This document shows positions 33,203 through 42,018 of a DNA stretch of 64,000 nucleotides, one piece after another. How positions within the stretch are numbered: the first letter of the stretch is position 1; every line of letters begins with the position of its first letter. This DNA is from a gamma proteobacterium symbiont of Taylorina sp. (GTDB lineage: Bacteria; Pseudomonadota; Gammaproteobacteria; GRL18), in the NCBI GenBank assembly GCA_025655455.1, contig JAHXIV010000002.1, forward strand, positions 46,400 through 110,399, written 5' to 3'. The notes beneath the pieces were generated by a model. The model was not told the DNA's origin and ran no database searches. It was given only the letters and a program-made list of their open reading frames with translations. The translations under genes and the position numbers were made by a program.

Positions 33203-34945
33203 TTAATGACCAGTTGCAGCGGCAGACGCACCTGCAGGGATACGAATATCCTCGATCATTGCCTGAATATCTTCAGGTGGACGTTCACCAATGATTCTGG
33301 ATACTGCAAATGCGACACTAAAGTTCACCATTGCACCGACAGCGCCAAATGCTTTTGGATCAATACCAAAGAACCAGTTTCGAGCCATATCTCCCAGAAA
33401 GGCAGTGCCTTTAATAAACATAATTCCTTCATGCTGGAAAATGTATAATAAGGTAATGCCAATACCGGCCAACATACCTGATACTGCGGCTTTACTACCA
33501 ATTGACTTGGCAAAAATACCCATCATTAAGGCCGGAAATATTGACGAAGCAGCTAAACCAAAGGCGAGTGCAACGGTTCCGGCGGCAAACCCGGGCGGAT
33601 GAAGCCCCAGATAGCCTGCCACTAAAATGGAAACTGTCATAGCTATACGACCAGCCCTCAATTCTGTCTTTTCAGTAATGTCAGGCATAAAGACACCTTT
33701 CATTAAATCATGAGAAATGGAGGAGGAGATGGCCAATAATAAACCGGCGGCAGTTGATAACGCTGCTGCAAGACCACCGGCAGCCACTAACGCAATCACC
33801 CAGTTTGGCAGGTTGGCAATTTCAGGATTGGCCAGAACCATGATATCACGATCCACCTTAACCAGTTCATTGGTTGCTTTATCAGCAACATACTGGATTT
33901 TTCCATCACCATTTTTATCTTCAAATTTTAATAAACCGGTTTTTTCCCAGTTCTTAAACCATTGAGGACGCTGTTCATATTCCAGTGGTTCAGAAGCAGC
34001 AGGTTGAATGGTATTCATTAAATTTAAACGAGCCATTGCACCAACGGCAGGAGCTACAGTATACAGTGCTGCTATAAATACCAGAGCCCAGCCTGCAGAT
34101 GAACGGGCACCCTTGACTGTCGGTACGGTAAAGAAGCGCATAATGACATGAGGTAAACCTGCGGTACCAATCATCAGCGATAGGGTATACATAAACATGT
34201 TGAGTGTACTGCCCAGTTTGGCCGTAGTATATTCTTTAAAACCCAGATCGGTCACAATCAGATCCAGTTTATCTAATAGATAAACACCACTGCCGTCAGC
34301 CAGAGTACTACCCAGTCCAATTTGAGGAATAGGATTCCCTGTCAGGTGCAGAGAAATAAATACGGCGGGCACAGTATAGGCAAAAATCAATACACAATAC
34401 TGAGCAATCTGAGTATAGGTTATTCCTTTCATTCCGCCGAGTACAGCATATACCCAGACGACGAACATGCCGATGCCCAGACCAAGACCGTAGTCGACTT
34501 CTAAAAAGCGTGAAAAGGCAACGCCTACCCCTTTCATTTGCCCGATAACATAAGTCAGTGATGCAATAATCAAACATAGCACGGCAACGACACGGGCAAA
34601 ATTTGAATAATAACGATCACCAATAAATTCTGGTACGGTAAACTTTCCATATTTTCTTAAATAAGGAGCCAGCAGCATGGCTAATAATACATAGCCTCCG
34701 GTCCACCCCATTAAAAAAACAGAACCACCATAACCTAAAAAGGCAATTAAACCTGCCATGGAAATAAAAGATGCAGCGCTCATCCAGTCAGCGCCAATGG
34801 CCATGCCGTTCAGTACTGGATGTACTCCACCGCCAGCAATATAAAATTCACTGGTACTACCGGCTCTGGCCCACCAGGCAATCGCAAAGTAAAGCCCAAA
34901 GGTGCCGAAAACGGCAATATAAGTATATAGCTTCAATTCATCCAT
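33203..34945 (-). CDS. Sodium:solute symporter (acetate permease ActP-like)
   Basis: A 580-aa membrane protein of the sodium/solute symporter superfamily with about 13 transmembrane segments. It starts with FGLYFAIAWWARAGSTSEFYIAGGGVHP and contains GADWMSAASFISMAG, the family signature, plus GGMKGITYTQIAQYCVL. A charged loop near residues 325-365 holds EFGDKNGDGKIQY-like residues (FEDKNGDGKIQYV), a possible calcium-binding DxNxDG loop. The companion 86-aa subunit gene lies 3 bp upstream. The substrate is probably a small carboxylate such as acetate, by family resemblance only. Confidence 0.9.
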   Translation of the reverse strand: MDELKLYTYIAVFGTFGLYFAIAWWARAGSTSEFYIAGGGVHPVLNGMAIGADWMSAASFISMAGLIAFLGYGGSVFLMGWTGGYVLLAMLLAPYLRKYGKFTVPEFIGDRYYSNFARVVAVLCLIIASLTYVIGQMKGVGVAFSRFLEVDYGLGLGIGMFVVWVYAVLGGMKGITYTQIAQYCVLIFAYTVPAVFISLHLTGNPIPQIGLGSTLADGSGVYLLDKLDLIVTDLGFKEYTTAKLGSTLNMFMYTLSLMIGTAGLPHVIMRFFTVPTVKGARSSAGWALVFIAALYTVAPAVGAMARLNLMNTIQPAASEPLEYEQRPQWFKNWEKTGLLKFEDKNGDGKIQYVADKATNELVKVDRDIMVLANPEIANLPNWVIALVAAGGLAAALSTAAGLLLAISSSISHDLMKGVFMPDITEKTELRAGRIAMTVSILVAGYLGLHPPGFAAGTVALAFGLAASSIFPALMMGIFAKSIGSKAAVSGMLAGIGITLLYIFQHEGIMFIKGTAFLGDMARNWFFGIDPKAFGAVGAMVNFSVAFAVSRIIGERPPEDIQAMIEDIRIPAGASAAATGH

Positions 34946-34948
34946 TTT

Positions 34949-35209
34949 TTATTGCTCCTCATCTTCATTTACACCATATTCTTTATCCAGCTTATTCATA
35001 CGTGATGAATAGAAAAAGACCAGAGCAACAAAAGTATAGATAGAACCCTGTTGAGCAAACCAGAATCCCAGTTTGTAGCCACCCAAGTGAAAGTTATTAA
35101 GTGGTTCTACTAAAATAATGCCAAAAAGAAATGAAACTACGAACCAGATGCTTAGACAAATTGTCATCAAGCGAAGGTTTGCTTTCCAGTATGATTGGTG
35201 TTTATCCAT
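34949..35209 (-). CDS. DUF4212 small subunit of the symporter
   Basis: An 86-aa protein with two transmembrane helices (LMTICLSIWFVVSFLFGIIL and FWFAQQGSIYTFVALVFFYS) and the conserved YWKANLRL N-terminus and PLNNFHLGGYKLGFWFAQQG core of DUF4212 proteins, which accompany ActP-like symporters. It ends 3 bp before the symporter gene. It is the first gene of the module on this strand, so the promoter should lie in 35210-35400. Confidence 0.88.
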   Translation of the reverse strand: MDKHQSYWKANLRLMTICLSIWFVVSFLFGIILVEPLNNFHLGGYKLGFWFAQQGSIYTFVALVFFYSSRMNKLDKEYGVNEDEEQ

Positions 35210-35400
35210 GATTTTTCCCCGTGAAGAAATGAATTCAATATTCAGGATTGATGCACTAAATATTAACTATTAATATTTCCAATGATTGATAAGTAAATCA
35301 TTGAAAACAATAAGGGTATTCCAGTATTAATTTTTATGCAACTAATATTTATCTTGAATGGAGAATTTTTTTAATAAATAGAAAAACTTTTACAATAGGG

Positions 35401-37251
35401 TTAAATTGTTCTAACCAGATTGCGTCCTTCTTTTTTGGCTGTATACATGGCTTTATCTGCTGCATGTATCAGCTGCTCCCAGCATTGAGCATGCTCAGGA
35501 AATGTGGCAATACCTATACTGGCAGTAATGTTTAAATTTTTTCCCTGCCCGGCAGAAAAAGAATACTCTGCTATTTTTGTGCGTAATCGTTCTGCCAGTT
35601 CTTGTGCTTTGCCGAGTGATGTCTCCGGAAGAATAACAACAAATTCCTCACCACCATAACGAGCGGCATAATCTGTTTTGCGGATTGAATTGCTTATTAT
35701 GCCTGCAAAATTATGCAGAATAGTATCACCTGCCTGGTGAGTGTAAGTATCATTAATATTTTTGAAATAGTCGATATCCAGCATAAATACTGATAGAGGG
35801 TGTTTATAGCGAGTAGCTCTATTGATATCACTGCTCAGTCGTTGATCCAGCACTTCCCGGTTATAGAGTTCAGTTAGAGCATCGTGACTTGCCATATATT
35901 TTAATTCAGTTTCAACTTTTTTTCGTTGTGTAATATCCCGGTCAATGCCCCGATAACCCTGTAACTCTCCCGTACTGCTGAAAAAAGGCTGGCCACTGGT
36001 TTCAAGAATTACTTTCCTGCCATCCTTAGTGAGATTAATATTTTCCAGTACTTTAATTGGAGCATGTTGTTTTACAATACTGATAAAAATTTCTTTTACT
36101 CGTTTTGCTTCTTTTTCCGGCATCAGATCAAAGGGACTCTTTCCTAACAATTCATCCTGCTCATAGCCAAGGATTTTTTTACTTTGTGGACTACAATAGG
36201 TGTATATGCCGTCCGCTGTGGTTTCCCAAACAAAGTCATGTGTGGTTTCAGTCAAGGCGCGGAACTTATTGTTACTTTTTCGGGATTCTTCATAACGTGA
36301 TTGTAATAGGATATTTGCGACTCGTGCTCGATATCCTATGATGACAAATGACAGGACTAATATAGATATCAGACTCAAAGAAAACAGATACCATGGTGAG
36401 GTTAAAAAGTCTTTGATGCCCGTGTAATTATCTCTACTGGAAATAAGCAATGATGTACCCGCTATCATTGTACTCATAGCAGATTGTTTTTCTTCTATCA
36501 GCTGAAATGTTAATAAATGATCTTGCTTGTTTTCTAATTTTGGGGTTTTACTCTTTGTATTTTTTAAAGTATGTATTTGTGTAGAGTCACTTATAGAAAT
36601 TTGGTATTTTGGAGAAATATTATGTTCAGGGTGAAGTAAATAGGATATGGCATTACTATGATTGATTTCAGCCACGATGAACCCCATTGACTGTTCTTTA
36701 TAAATATAGGGAATGCAGATTGAGGGGTAGTATTGCCCGGTGTTATTGATAATAATAAATTGAGCATGTTTTCCAGTGCAGAAATTTTTTTCAATAATAA
36801 TCTGGGGATTAGAACTTTTATGACTTTTTGTTTCAATAAGTACTTCACCATTATTAGTAATAAAACTTAATTTTTGATATATCGGAAGATGGTTGATTAG
36901 TTTGCCATCCATTAATGCCTGAAATTCAGTTTGCATTGCTAGTAAACTGGCACGAAGACCATATCGCATGGACATACCCAGTGCACGATTAGAGAAAAAG
37001 ACTTCTAATGTTTTTGAATGTGCTAAATTAATAATATCATTTTTCCTTTCGGTGTAAAAATAACTGGCCGATGCTGCATACATTTTCATATTCAATTGAG
37101 CAGATTGCTCCTGTGCTTTGCTCAGGCTCTTTTGAGACATATAGGTAGTAGTAATGATCAGCAATAAAAAAAACAATAAAGACTGGCCGGCAATATAAGG
37201 AAAAAACCTGCCGATCTTTGCTGTATCTATACGATTATTTTCAGTTGTCAT
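35401..37251 (-). CDS. Membrane PAS-GGDEF diguanylate cyclase
   Basis: A 616-aa protein. An N-terminal helix (YIAGQSLLFFLLLIITTTYM) and a second near residues 285-305 (SLSLISILVLSFVIIGYRA) bracket a periplasmic sensor region; a PAS domain follows (about 330-440; TYCSPQSKKILGYEQDELLGKS is close to its core), then a GGDEF domain with GGEEF (about 541-545) and DALTELYNRE. It should make cyclic di-GMP. Its ATG overlaps the stop of the upstream solute-binding protein gene, so the two are translationally coupled and the binding protein may feed the sensor. Confidence 0.88.
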   Translation of the reverse strand: MTTENNRIDTAKIGRFFPYIAGQSLLFFLLLIITTTYMSQKSLSKAQEQSAQLNMKMYAASASYFYTERKNDIINLAHSKTLEVFFSNRALGMSMRYGLRASLLAMQTEFQALMDGKLINHLPIYQKLSFITNNGEVLIETKSHKSSNPQIIIEKNFCTGKHAQFIIINNTGQYYPSICIPYIYKEQSMGFIVAEINHSNAISYLLHPEHNISPKYQISISDSTQIHTLKNTKSKTPKLENKQDHLLTFQLIEEKQSAMSTMIAGTSLLISSRDNYTGIKDFLTSPWYLFSLSLISILVLSFVIIGYRARVANILLQSRYEESRKSNNKFRALTETTHDFVWETTADGIYTYCSPQSKKILGYEQDELLGKSPFDLMPEKEAKRVKEIFISIVKQHAPIKVLENINLTKDGRKVILETSGQPFFSSTGELQGYRGIDRDITQRKKVETELKYMASHDALTELYNREVLDQRLSSDINRATRYKHPLSVFMLDIDYFKNINDTYTHQAGDTILHNFAGIISNSIRKTDYAARYGGEEFVVILPETSLGKAQELAERLRTKIAEYSFSAGQGKNLNITASIGIATFPEHAQCWEQLIHAADKAMYTAKKEGRNLVRTI

Positions 37252-38144
37252 TAGTTGTTAAAAAAATCTGCATAATAAAGAAAGACTGACGGATAATACT
37301 TTTTGACCATTTTATTGTAAGTACCGTCTTTTCTGATTATTTTCAGATATTGGTTAAAGGCATGGAGTAATTGAGGAGAATTTTTTCGAAAGCCGGCTCC
37401 CATTACCTGTTCCTGAGAAATCGGACCAATCACTTTCAATTGCCCCGGCCATTTTTCCAGTGCAATAAGTGCATCAGGAACGTCAAGTAGGGTTGTTTCC
37501 GCTTCATTGTTTAAAATTGCGGGTGCCATTTCATTCAGTTTCAGGTGTTGTTTCAGAAGACGAATTTCTGCTTTTGTTTTAGACAGTTGATAAAGTGCAG
37601 GATCCAGGCAGGTGTTTTCCAGGGCTAATACGCTAACGCCATCCAGAGACTGTTTGACTAGTAATATATCGGATTGAAGAGAACGGCTTGGTTTAATGGG
37701 TGATATATTTGACTCGGCACGAGCGATAAGCCATACAGAGGATGGAAATGTTGGTTCTGAAAAAGTGATAAGTTGTTCTCTCCAGGGCAATACTGTCATG
37801 CCATTGGCAATCACATCACCAATAATAGGGGAAGGTTCAAGTAATTCAGCTCCATTGCTGCCGCGTCGGGCATGTCGACCGGTTAAATCACCAAATATTG
37901 TCCTCCAGTCACTTTTAACAAATTGGTATTTAATGCCAAGATAGGAAGCAAAATTTTTCATTAGTTCTACATCCAGGCCATCATCACTGCCGGTAATAAA
38001 ATTTGCATAGGGAATACCCAGATGACGAAGTACTCCTGATTTTTTTATCTCAGCTAAGTCCTGTGCATAAGAAGGGGCTGGAAATATAATAAATAATGAG
38101 AAAGCTAATAGCAGGAATAGAGAATTAAATCTTATGTTTATCAT
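37251..38144 (-). CDS. Periplasmic solute-binding protein (SBP_bac_3)
   Basis: A 297-aa exported protein; the signal peptide (LLLAFSLFIIFPAPSYA) ends near residue 27. The remainder has the amino-acid-binding-protein layout (VLRHLGIPYANFITGSDDGL, MTVLPWREQLITFSEP). No transporter permease or ATPase is nearby; instead the next gene is a coupled diguanylate cyclase. It therefore probably acts as a ligand sensor for signalling. The LysR gene upstream is on the same strand, 117 bp away. Confidence 0.82.
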   Translation of the reverse strand: MINIRFNSLFLLLAFSLFIIFPAPSYAQDLAEIKKSGVLRHLGIPYANFITGSDDGLDVELMKNFASYLGIKYQFVKSDWRTIFGDLTGRHARRGSNGAELLEPSPIIGDVIANGMTVLPWREQLITFSEPTFPSSVWLIARAESNISPIKPSRSLQSDILLVKQSLDGVSVLALENTCLDPALYQLSKTKAEIRLLKQHLKLNEMAPAILNNEAETTLLDVPDALIALEKWPGQLKVIGPISQEQVMGAGFRKNSPQLLHAFNQYLKIIRKDGTYNKMVKKYYPSVFLYYADFFNN

Positions 38145-38261
38145 GATAATTTTTCCTTTAAATTGGAAAATTATAAATAATCAGCGATTACAATTTTTGA
38201 GCTGTTTGTAGGAATTATACTACATAAAATTTGTTTCAGGTTTAAAAAAATGGCTAAAAAT

Positions 38262-39194
38262 TTAGTCTCTTTCAATTTGCTGTGCAAAAAAATCAGGATC
38301 CATTACTTCAATAAATCGTTTGGCCTGTGGTGACAAAAACTTTCCTTTTCGAAGTACCAGCCCATAGCTTCGTTTTGGAAAATACTGATCAAGTGGTTTG
38401 CTGACCACATTTTCTGTACCAGTTAAGCAAACATCCGTCACAATTGATATACCCATACCTAATTCTACATATTTTTTAATAATTTCCCATCCACCAGCTT
38501 CCAGAGCAACATTAAATGAAAGATTTTGCTGACGAAACACCATATCAACCACGCGCCAGGTACTTAAGTGATGAGGAGGTAAAATTAACCCATAAGGACT
38601 AATATCTTCCAGAGTAATTTTTTCTTTTTCAGCCAAGGGGTGATCCAGAGGGGTAATTAATACCGGGTTATAAGTAAATATAGGATGATATATAATATCT
38701 TCAGGAATATCTATCATGGAACCTACAGCAAAATCCGCTTCATCTGATCTGACCAGAGCCATGCCGTCACGACCGGTTACATTGAGTAGTTTGAGATGTA
38801 TCTGAGGACAGCATTGATTATATTGTTCGACAAATTCAGGGAGGATATAAAGAATGGTTGATTCTCCGGCGGCAATACTCAAATTACCTGATTCCAGGTG
38901 CCCAAGATTAGCTGCAAAAGTTTCATGTAATTTATCCATACCATCCACCAGGGAATTGGATAACTTATAAAGTACTTCGCCCTCAGGAGTTAATTGAATC
39001 TTTGGTCCCCGTCTTTCAAATAATGTGGTATTCAATTCCCGCTCAAGTGCCTGAATTTGTAAAGTTACTGTTGGCTGGCTTAAAAACAAGAGCTCAGCAG
39101 CTTCACTGACATTCCCTGTGCGACTCACATGACAAAATGCACGAAGTTGTTTTAAGCGGTTTTTTTTGTAATAAATAGAGGATGTATTGGTCAT
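38262..39194 (-). CDS. LysR-family transcriptional regulator
   Basis: A 310-aa protein with an N-terminal winged helix-turn-helix (about residues 12-72; LKQLRAFCHVSRTGNVSEAA, LSQPTVTLQIQALE) and a LysR substrate-binding domain. The sequence is of the CysB/CbbR-like type. Known relatives bind sulfur compounds or metabolites, but the effector here is unknown. It is transcribed away from the FecR-like gene at 39365; the 170-bp gap between them is very AT-rich and is where its own and the divergent promoter should lie. Confidence 0.9.
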   Translation of the reverse strand: MTNTSSIYYKKNRLKQLRAFCHVSRTGNVSEAAELLFLSQPTVTLQIQALERELNTTLFERRGPKIQLTPEGEVLYKLSNSLVDGMDKLHETFAANLGHLESGNLSIAAGESTILYILPEFVEQYNQCCPQIHLKLLNVTGRDGMALVRSDEADFAVGSMIDIPEDIIYHPIFTYNPVLITPLDHPLAEKEKITLEDISPYGLILPPHHLSTWRVVDMVFRQQNLSFNVALEAGGWEIIKKYVELGMGISIVTDVCLTGTENVVSKPLDQYFPKRSYGLVLRKGKFLSPQAKRFIEVMDPDFFAQQIERD

Positions 39195-39364
39195 AAATTT
39201 TGATCTTTTCTAAATAAGGTGACTGAATCTTATTTTATTTTTTAATATTATACAATTATCATTATATTATATCAGGATTTTTACATTGATTTTTTGTGTA
39301 AAATATGTTAGCTTTGAGTCATATATGTAACGGTATTTCATAAATTATCTGATTTGTAATTGCT

Positions 39365-40903
39365 ATGTTAAATATAAGACAAATTTTATTATTAGCAATC
39401 CTGTATCTTTTTCTGGATGCTGGTGTTTTAGCGAATGAAAATGTTCAAAATTCTTCTGACGCTTTAACAACTCCTATTGCTAAACGATCATATCAAATTT
39501 CCAGTAGTTTTCCTTTTCCTGATGACTTTAACGACTATTTGGGCTTACAAGCCAAAAAAGCATTTGCTATTGCTTTTGATTGTGGTGGAAATGCATCTTA
39601 TGGCTGGTCTGCACGTTACAATGAACAATACTCCGCAAGTCAATCTGCTCTTGATTGGTGTAATACATATAAAGCTGAATTCAATATCACTGGCAGTTGC
39701 TTTATTTTCGCAGAAGGAAATAGTGTTGTTTCTAATGTATCCTTTGATTGCTTAAACGACGGTTCAGATACACCTGATACCGGCACACCTGACACTGGCA
39801 CGCCTGATACCGGCACACCTGATACCGGCACACCTGACACTGGCACACCTGATATTGGCACACCTGACATAGGCACACCTGACATTACTGAGATAATAAA
39901 TAGCTCATTTTCAAATAGTATATCAACTCCTTATGTTGTCGCGGATGATGTGGGTTCTGCACTTATTGTTACACCAATAAGTGTGGATGTGACTCATATT
40001 TCAATACCTGAAGTTCATATTGTCATAACCGGTGAAAATGATGAGATTACTTTAATTGATAGTGAAAATACCAAGCTGACAATCAAACCTGATACATTAC
40101 TTATTCAACATCCAAAACAACTTGAAGATACTCAAACAACAAAAAAAGTGTCTCTATTGAAAGGTTCTATAGAACTAGAGGTTCCTATTACTTTTCGGGA
40201 ATATACAGTAACAACACCTGTTGTTGATATTGTTGTTGCAGGCTATCAGACAATTCCGGATTCTCAACATACGGATGATCCTGAAGGCATTGGCGGTAGT
40301 TTAGCTGATCTTCTTGATATTATTAACGGAACTGTAAAAAAAATCAGTTTGTTTTTAGATACATCCGATACATCCGATACGTCCGAGACATCTGAACCAT
40401 CTAATTTCTCAGCCAGCTATAGCCAAAATGGCTTGGTAGGAACAACAACAGTGTCAGTTGATTCCGGTACTGTTGAAGTTACCGATAGAGAGAACAAGAG
40501 CACTACCACCCTGACTGCAGGTGGAGAACAAACAATACAAAGCAGGGTGCCGCGTACGTCGTGGGTTTCACCAGTGGATAATGATAAAATCTATGGTGGT
40601 AAAAGCAATTTACTTATTTGGACAGAATTTCCAGGTGCAAAGAGTTATTTATTGGAATTTAACCTCCCGGTTCCGAAATTTTCTGAAGATAATGTAAGCA
40701 GACCTGAATTTGAAAAACAATCCGTACCATTGCCTTCTACATCTTATACTGAATATGACAATTTAATTCTCTTTAGTCTTCCTTTACCTGAAGGTCTGGA
40801 TGGTATTATTCTGGAAGTACGAATATTTGCATTAGATGTTTCAGGTCAGATTATTGGTGAAAGCGTCTCCAGTGATAGAAGTACTGTAACCATAACAGAC
40901 TAA
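39365..40903 (+). CDS. Secreted FecR-domain protein with a GTPDT repeat linker
   Basis: A 512-aa protein with a signal peptide (ILLLAILYLFLDAGVLA). Residues about 55-125 resemble a DUF4189-like domain (KAFAIAFDCGGNASYGWSAR). A low-complexity linker of eight TPD(T/I)G units follows (about 136-175). The next part is FecR-like (TVTTPVVDIVVAGYQT, TTTVSVDSGTVEVTDRE), and a C-terminal strand-rich domain ends SSDRSTVTITD. It probably lies in the periplasm or on the surface. A homologous C-terminal fragment lies at 10478-10649. The function is unknown. Confidence 0.7.
   Translation: MLNIRQILLLAILYLFLDAGVLANENVQNSSDALTTPIAKRSYQISSSFPFPDDFNDYLGLQAKKAFAIAFDCGGNASYGWSARYNEQYSASQSALDWCNTYKAEFNITGSCFIFAEGNSVVSNVSFDCLNDGSDTPDTGTPDTGTPDTGTPDTGTPDTGTPDIGTPDIGTPDITEIINSSFSNSISTPYVVADDVGSALIVTPISVDVTHISIPEVHIVITGENDEITLIDSENTKLTIKPDTLLIQHPKQLEDTQTTKKVSLLKGSIELEVPITFREYTVTTPVVDIVVAGYQTIPDSQHTDDPEGIGGSLADLLDIINGTVKKISLFLDTSDTSDTSETSEPSNFSASYSQNGLVGTTTVSVDSGTVEVTDRENKSTTTLTAGGEQTIQSRVPRTSWVSPVDNDKIYGGKSNLLIWTEFPGAKSYLLEFNLPVPKFSEDNVSRPEFEKQSVPLPSTSYTEYDNLILFSLPLPEGLDGIILEVRIFALDVSGQIIGESVSSDRSTVTITD
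39771..39892 (+). repeat. 15-bp tandem repeat coding the TPDTG linker
   Basis: Eight near-identical copies of a 15-bp unit (CCTGATACCGGCACA and variants) encode TPDTG, changing to TPDIG at the 3' end. Near-identity at DNA level suggests recent expansion or contraction. Confidence 0.85.
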
Positions 40904-40913
40904 ATCCATCATC

Positions 40914-40938
40914 AAGGATAAGTCAGTAACTTGTCCTT
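40914..40938 (+). terminator. Terminator-like hairpin
   Basis: AAGGATAAGT pairs with ACTTGTCCTT (10 bp, one G-T pair) around a 5-nt loop, 11 bp after the FecR-like gene. There is no strong T-run. A similar hairpin follows the related remnant at 10649. Confidence 0.5.
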
Positions 40939-41089
40939 CCAAATCCTCCGTTTATTCAAACACTTGCTTTTTTGTACTAAAGTGATTAAGTATTAATAAA
41001 TTTAATAATAAACATTAAAAATATTTAAATGACTAATAATAAAAAAACCTGTAAATTGTATAGGAATTCATTTTTATAAAAAGATTACT

Positions 41090-41995
41090 ATGGAATTTTC
41101 TAGCGAATCGATCAATCAATTGCTACTGACCGCTACTTTTATGGCAGGTTTGGGAATATTTTTGGCCTTGCTATTATCATTTGCTAACCGCTATTTATAT
41201 GTGTTTGAAGATCCCCGTATAGATGAAGTAGAAGAGCTGCTTCCTCATGCTAATTGTGGTGCCTGTGGTACACCAGGTTGCCGGCCTTTTGCTGAAGCTT
41301 TAGTCGCTCGTGAAGTTGATCCTGGACTCTGTACGGTGAATGCCATAGAGATGAATCAGGTGATTGCTGATTTTCTGGGTGTAGAAGTGACTCAACATGA
41401 ACAACTGGTTGCCCGTCTTGCCTGTGCCGGAGGCAGCCATGTGGCTCATACACGAGCCAATTATGAAGGTTTGAAAACCTGCCGGGCAGCAGCTTTAGTT
41501 TCCGGTGGTGGAAAAGGCTGCAGCTGGGCCTGCCTGGGGCTGGAAGATTGCGGCACTGTGTGTGATTTTGATGCCATCACTTTTAATAAGTTCAGCTTAC
41601 CCGTAGTGGATGCTGATCTTTGTACAGCATGTGGAGACTGTGTCGCGGAATGCCCAAAAGATTTGTTCTCATTAGAACCGGTCGCTCATAAACTATGGGT
41701 TGCCTGTAATAATAAAGATAATATGGATGAGAGTGAAGCGCATTGTGATGTTGCCTGCAATGCCTGTAATCGTTGTGTCAGCGATGCACCGGAAGGGTTA
41801 ATCACTATACAAAATAGTTTGGCAACGATTGATTATTCAAAAAATGGTCTGGCCTCCCAGGTTGCCATCGAACGTTGTCCAACCGGAGCAATCGTTTGGA
41901 AAGACTACAATAGTGAATCTCAACGTGGTCATCAATCACATAAAATAATCCGCAAGGAACCAATCCATAGAATCGAACCTTTACCAAGAGCTTAA
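41090..41995 (+). CDS. rnfB: RnfB-type iron-sulfur subunit of the Rnf complex
   Basis: A 301-aa protein with one N-terminal membrane helix (TATFMAGLGIFLALLLSFA), the four-cysteine Fe-S domain CGACGTPGC near residue 56, and [4Fe-4S] ferredoxin motifs, best seen in CTACGDCVAECP near residue 181 and CNACNRC near 224. In Rnf, RnfB accepts electrons from ferredoxin. It is longer than E. coli RnfB (192 aa), with an extended C-terminal part. It lies 23 bp before the pyruvate:ferredoxin oxidoreductase gene, and the other rnf genes follow that gene, so one operon is likely. It is called RnfB-like because of its separation from rnfC. Confidence 0.85.
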   Translation: MEFSSESINQLLLTATFMAGLGIFLALLLSFANRYLYVFEDPRIDEVEELLPHANCGACGTPGCRPFAEALVAREVDPGLCTVNAIEMNQVIADFLGVEVTQHEQLVARLACAGGSHVAHTRANYEGLKTCRAAALVSGGGKGCSWACLGLEDCGTVCDFDAITFNKFSLPVVDADLCTACGDCVAECPKDLFSLEPVAHKLWVACNNKDNMDESEAHCDVACNACNRCVSDAPEGLITIQNSLATIDYSKNGLASQVAIERCPTGAIVWKDYNSESQRGHQSHKIIRKEPIHRIEPLPRA

Positions 41996-42018
41996 TCTGA
42001 AAACTGAAGGACATTAAT

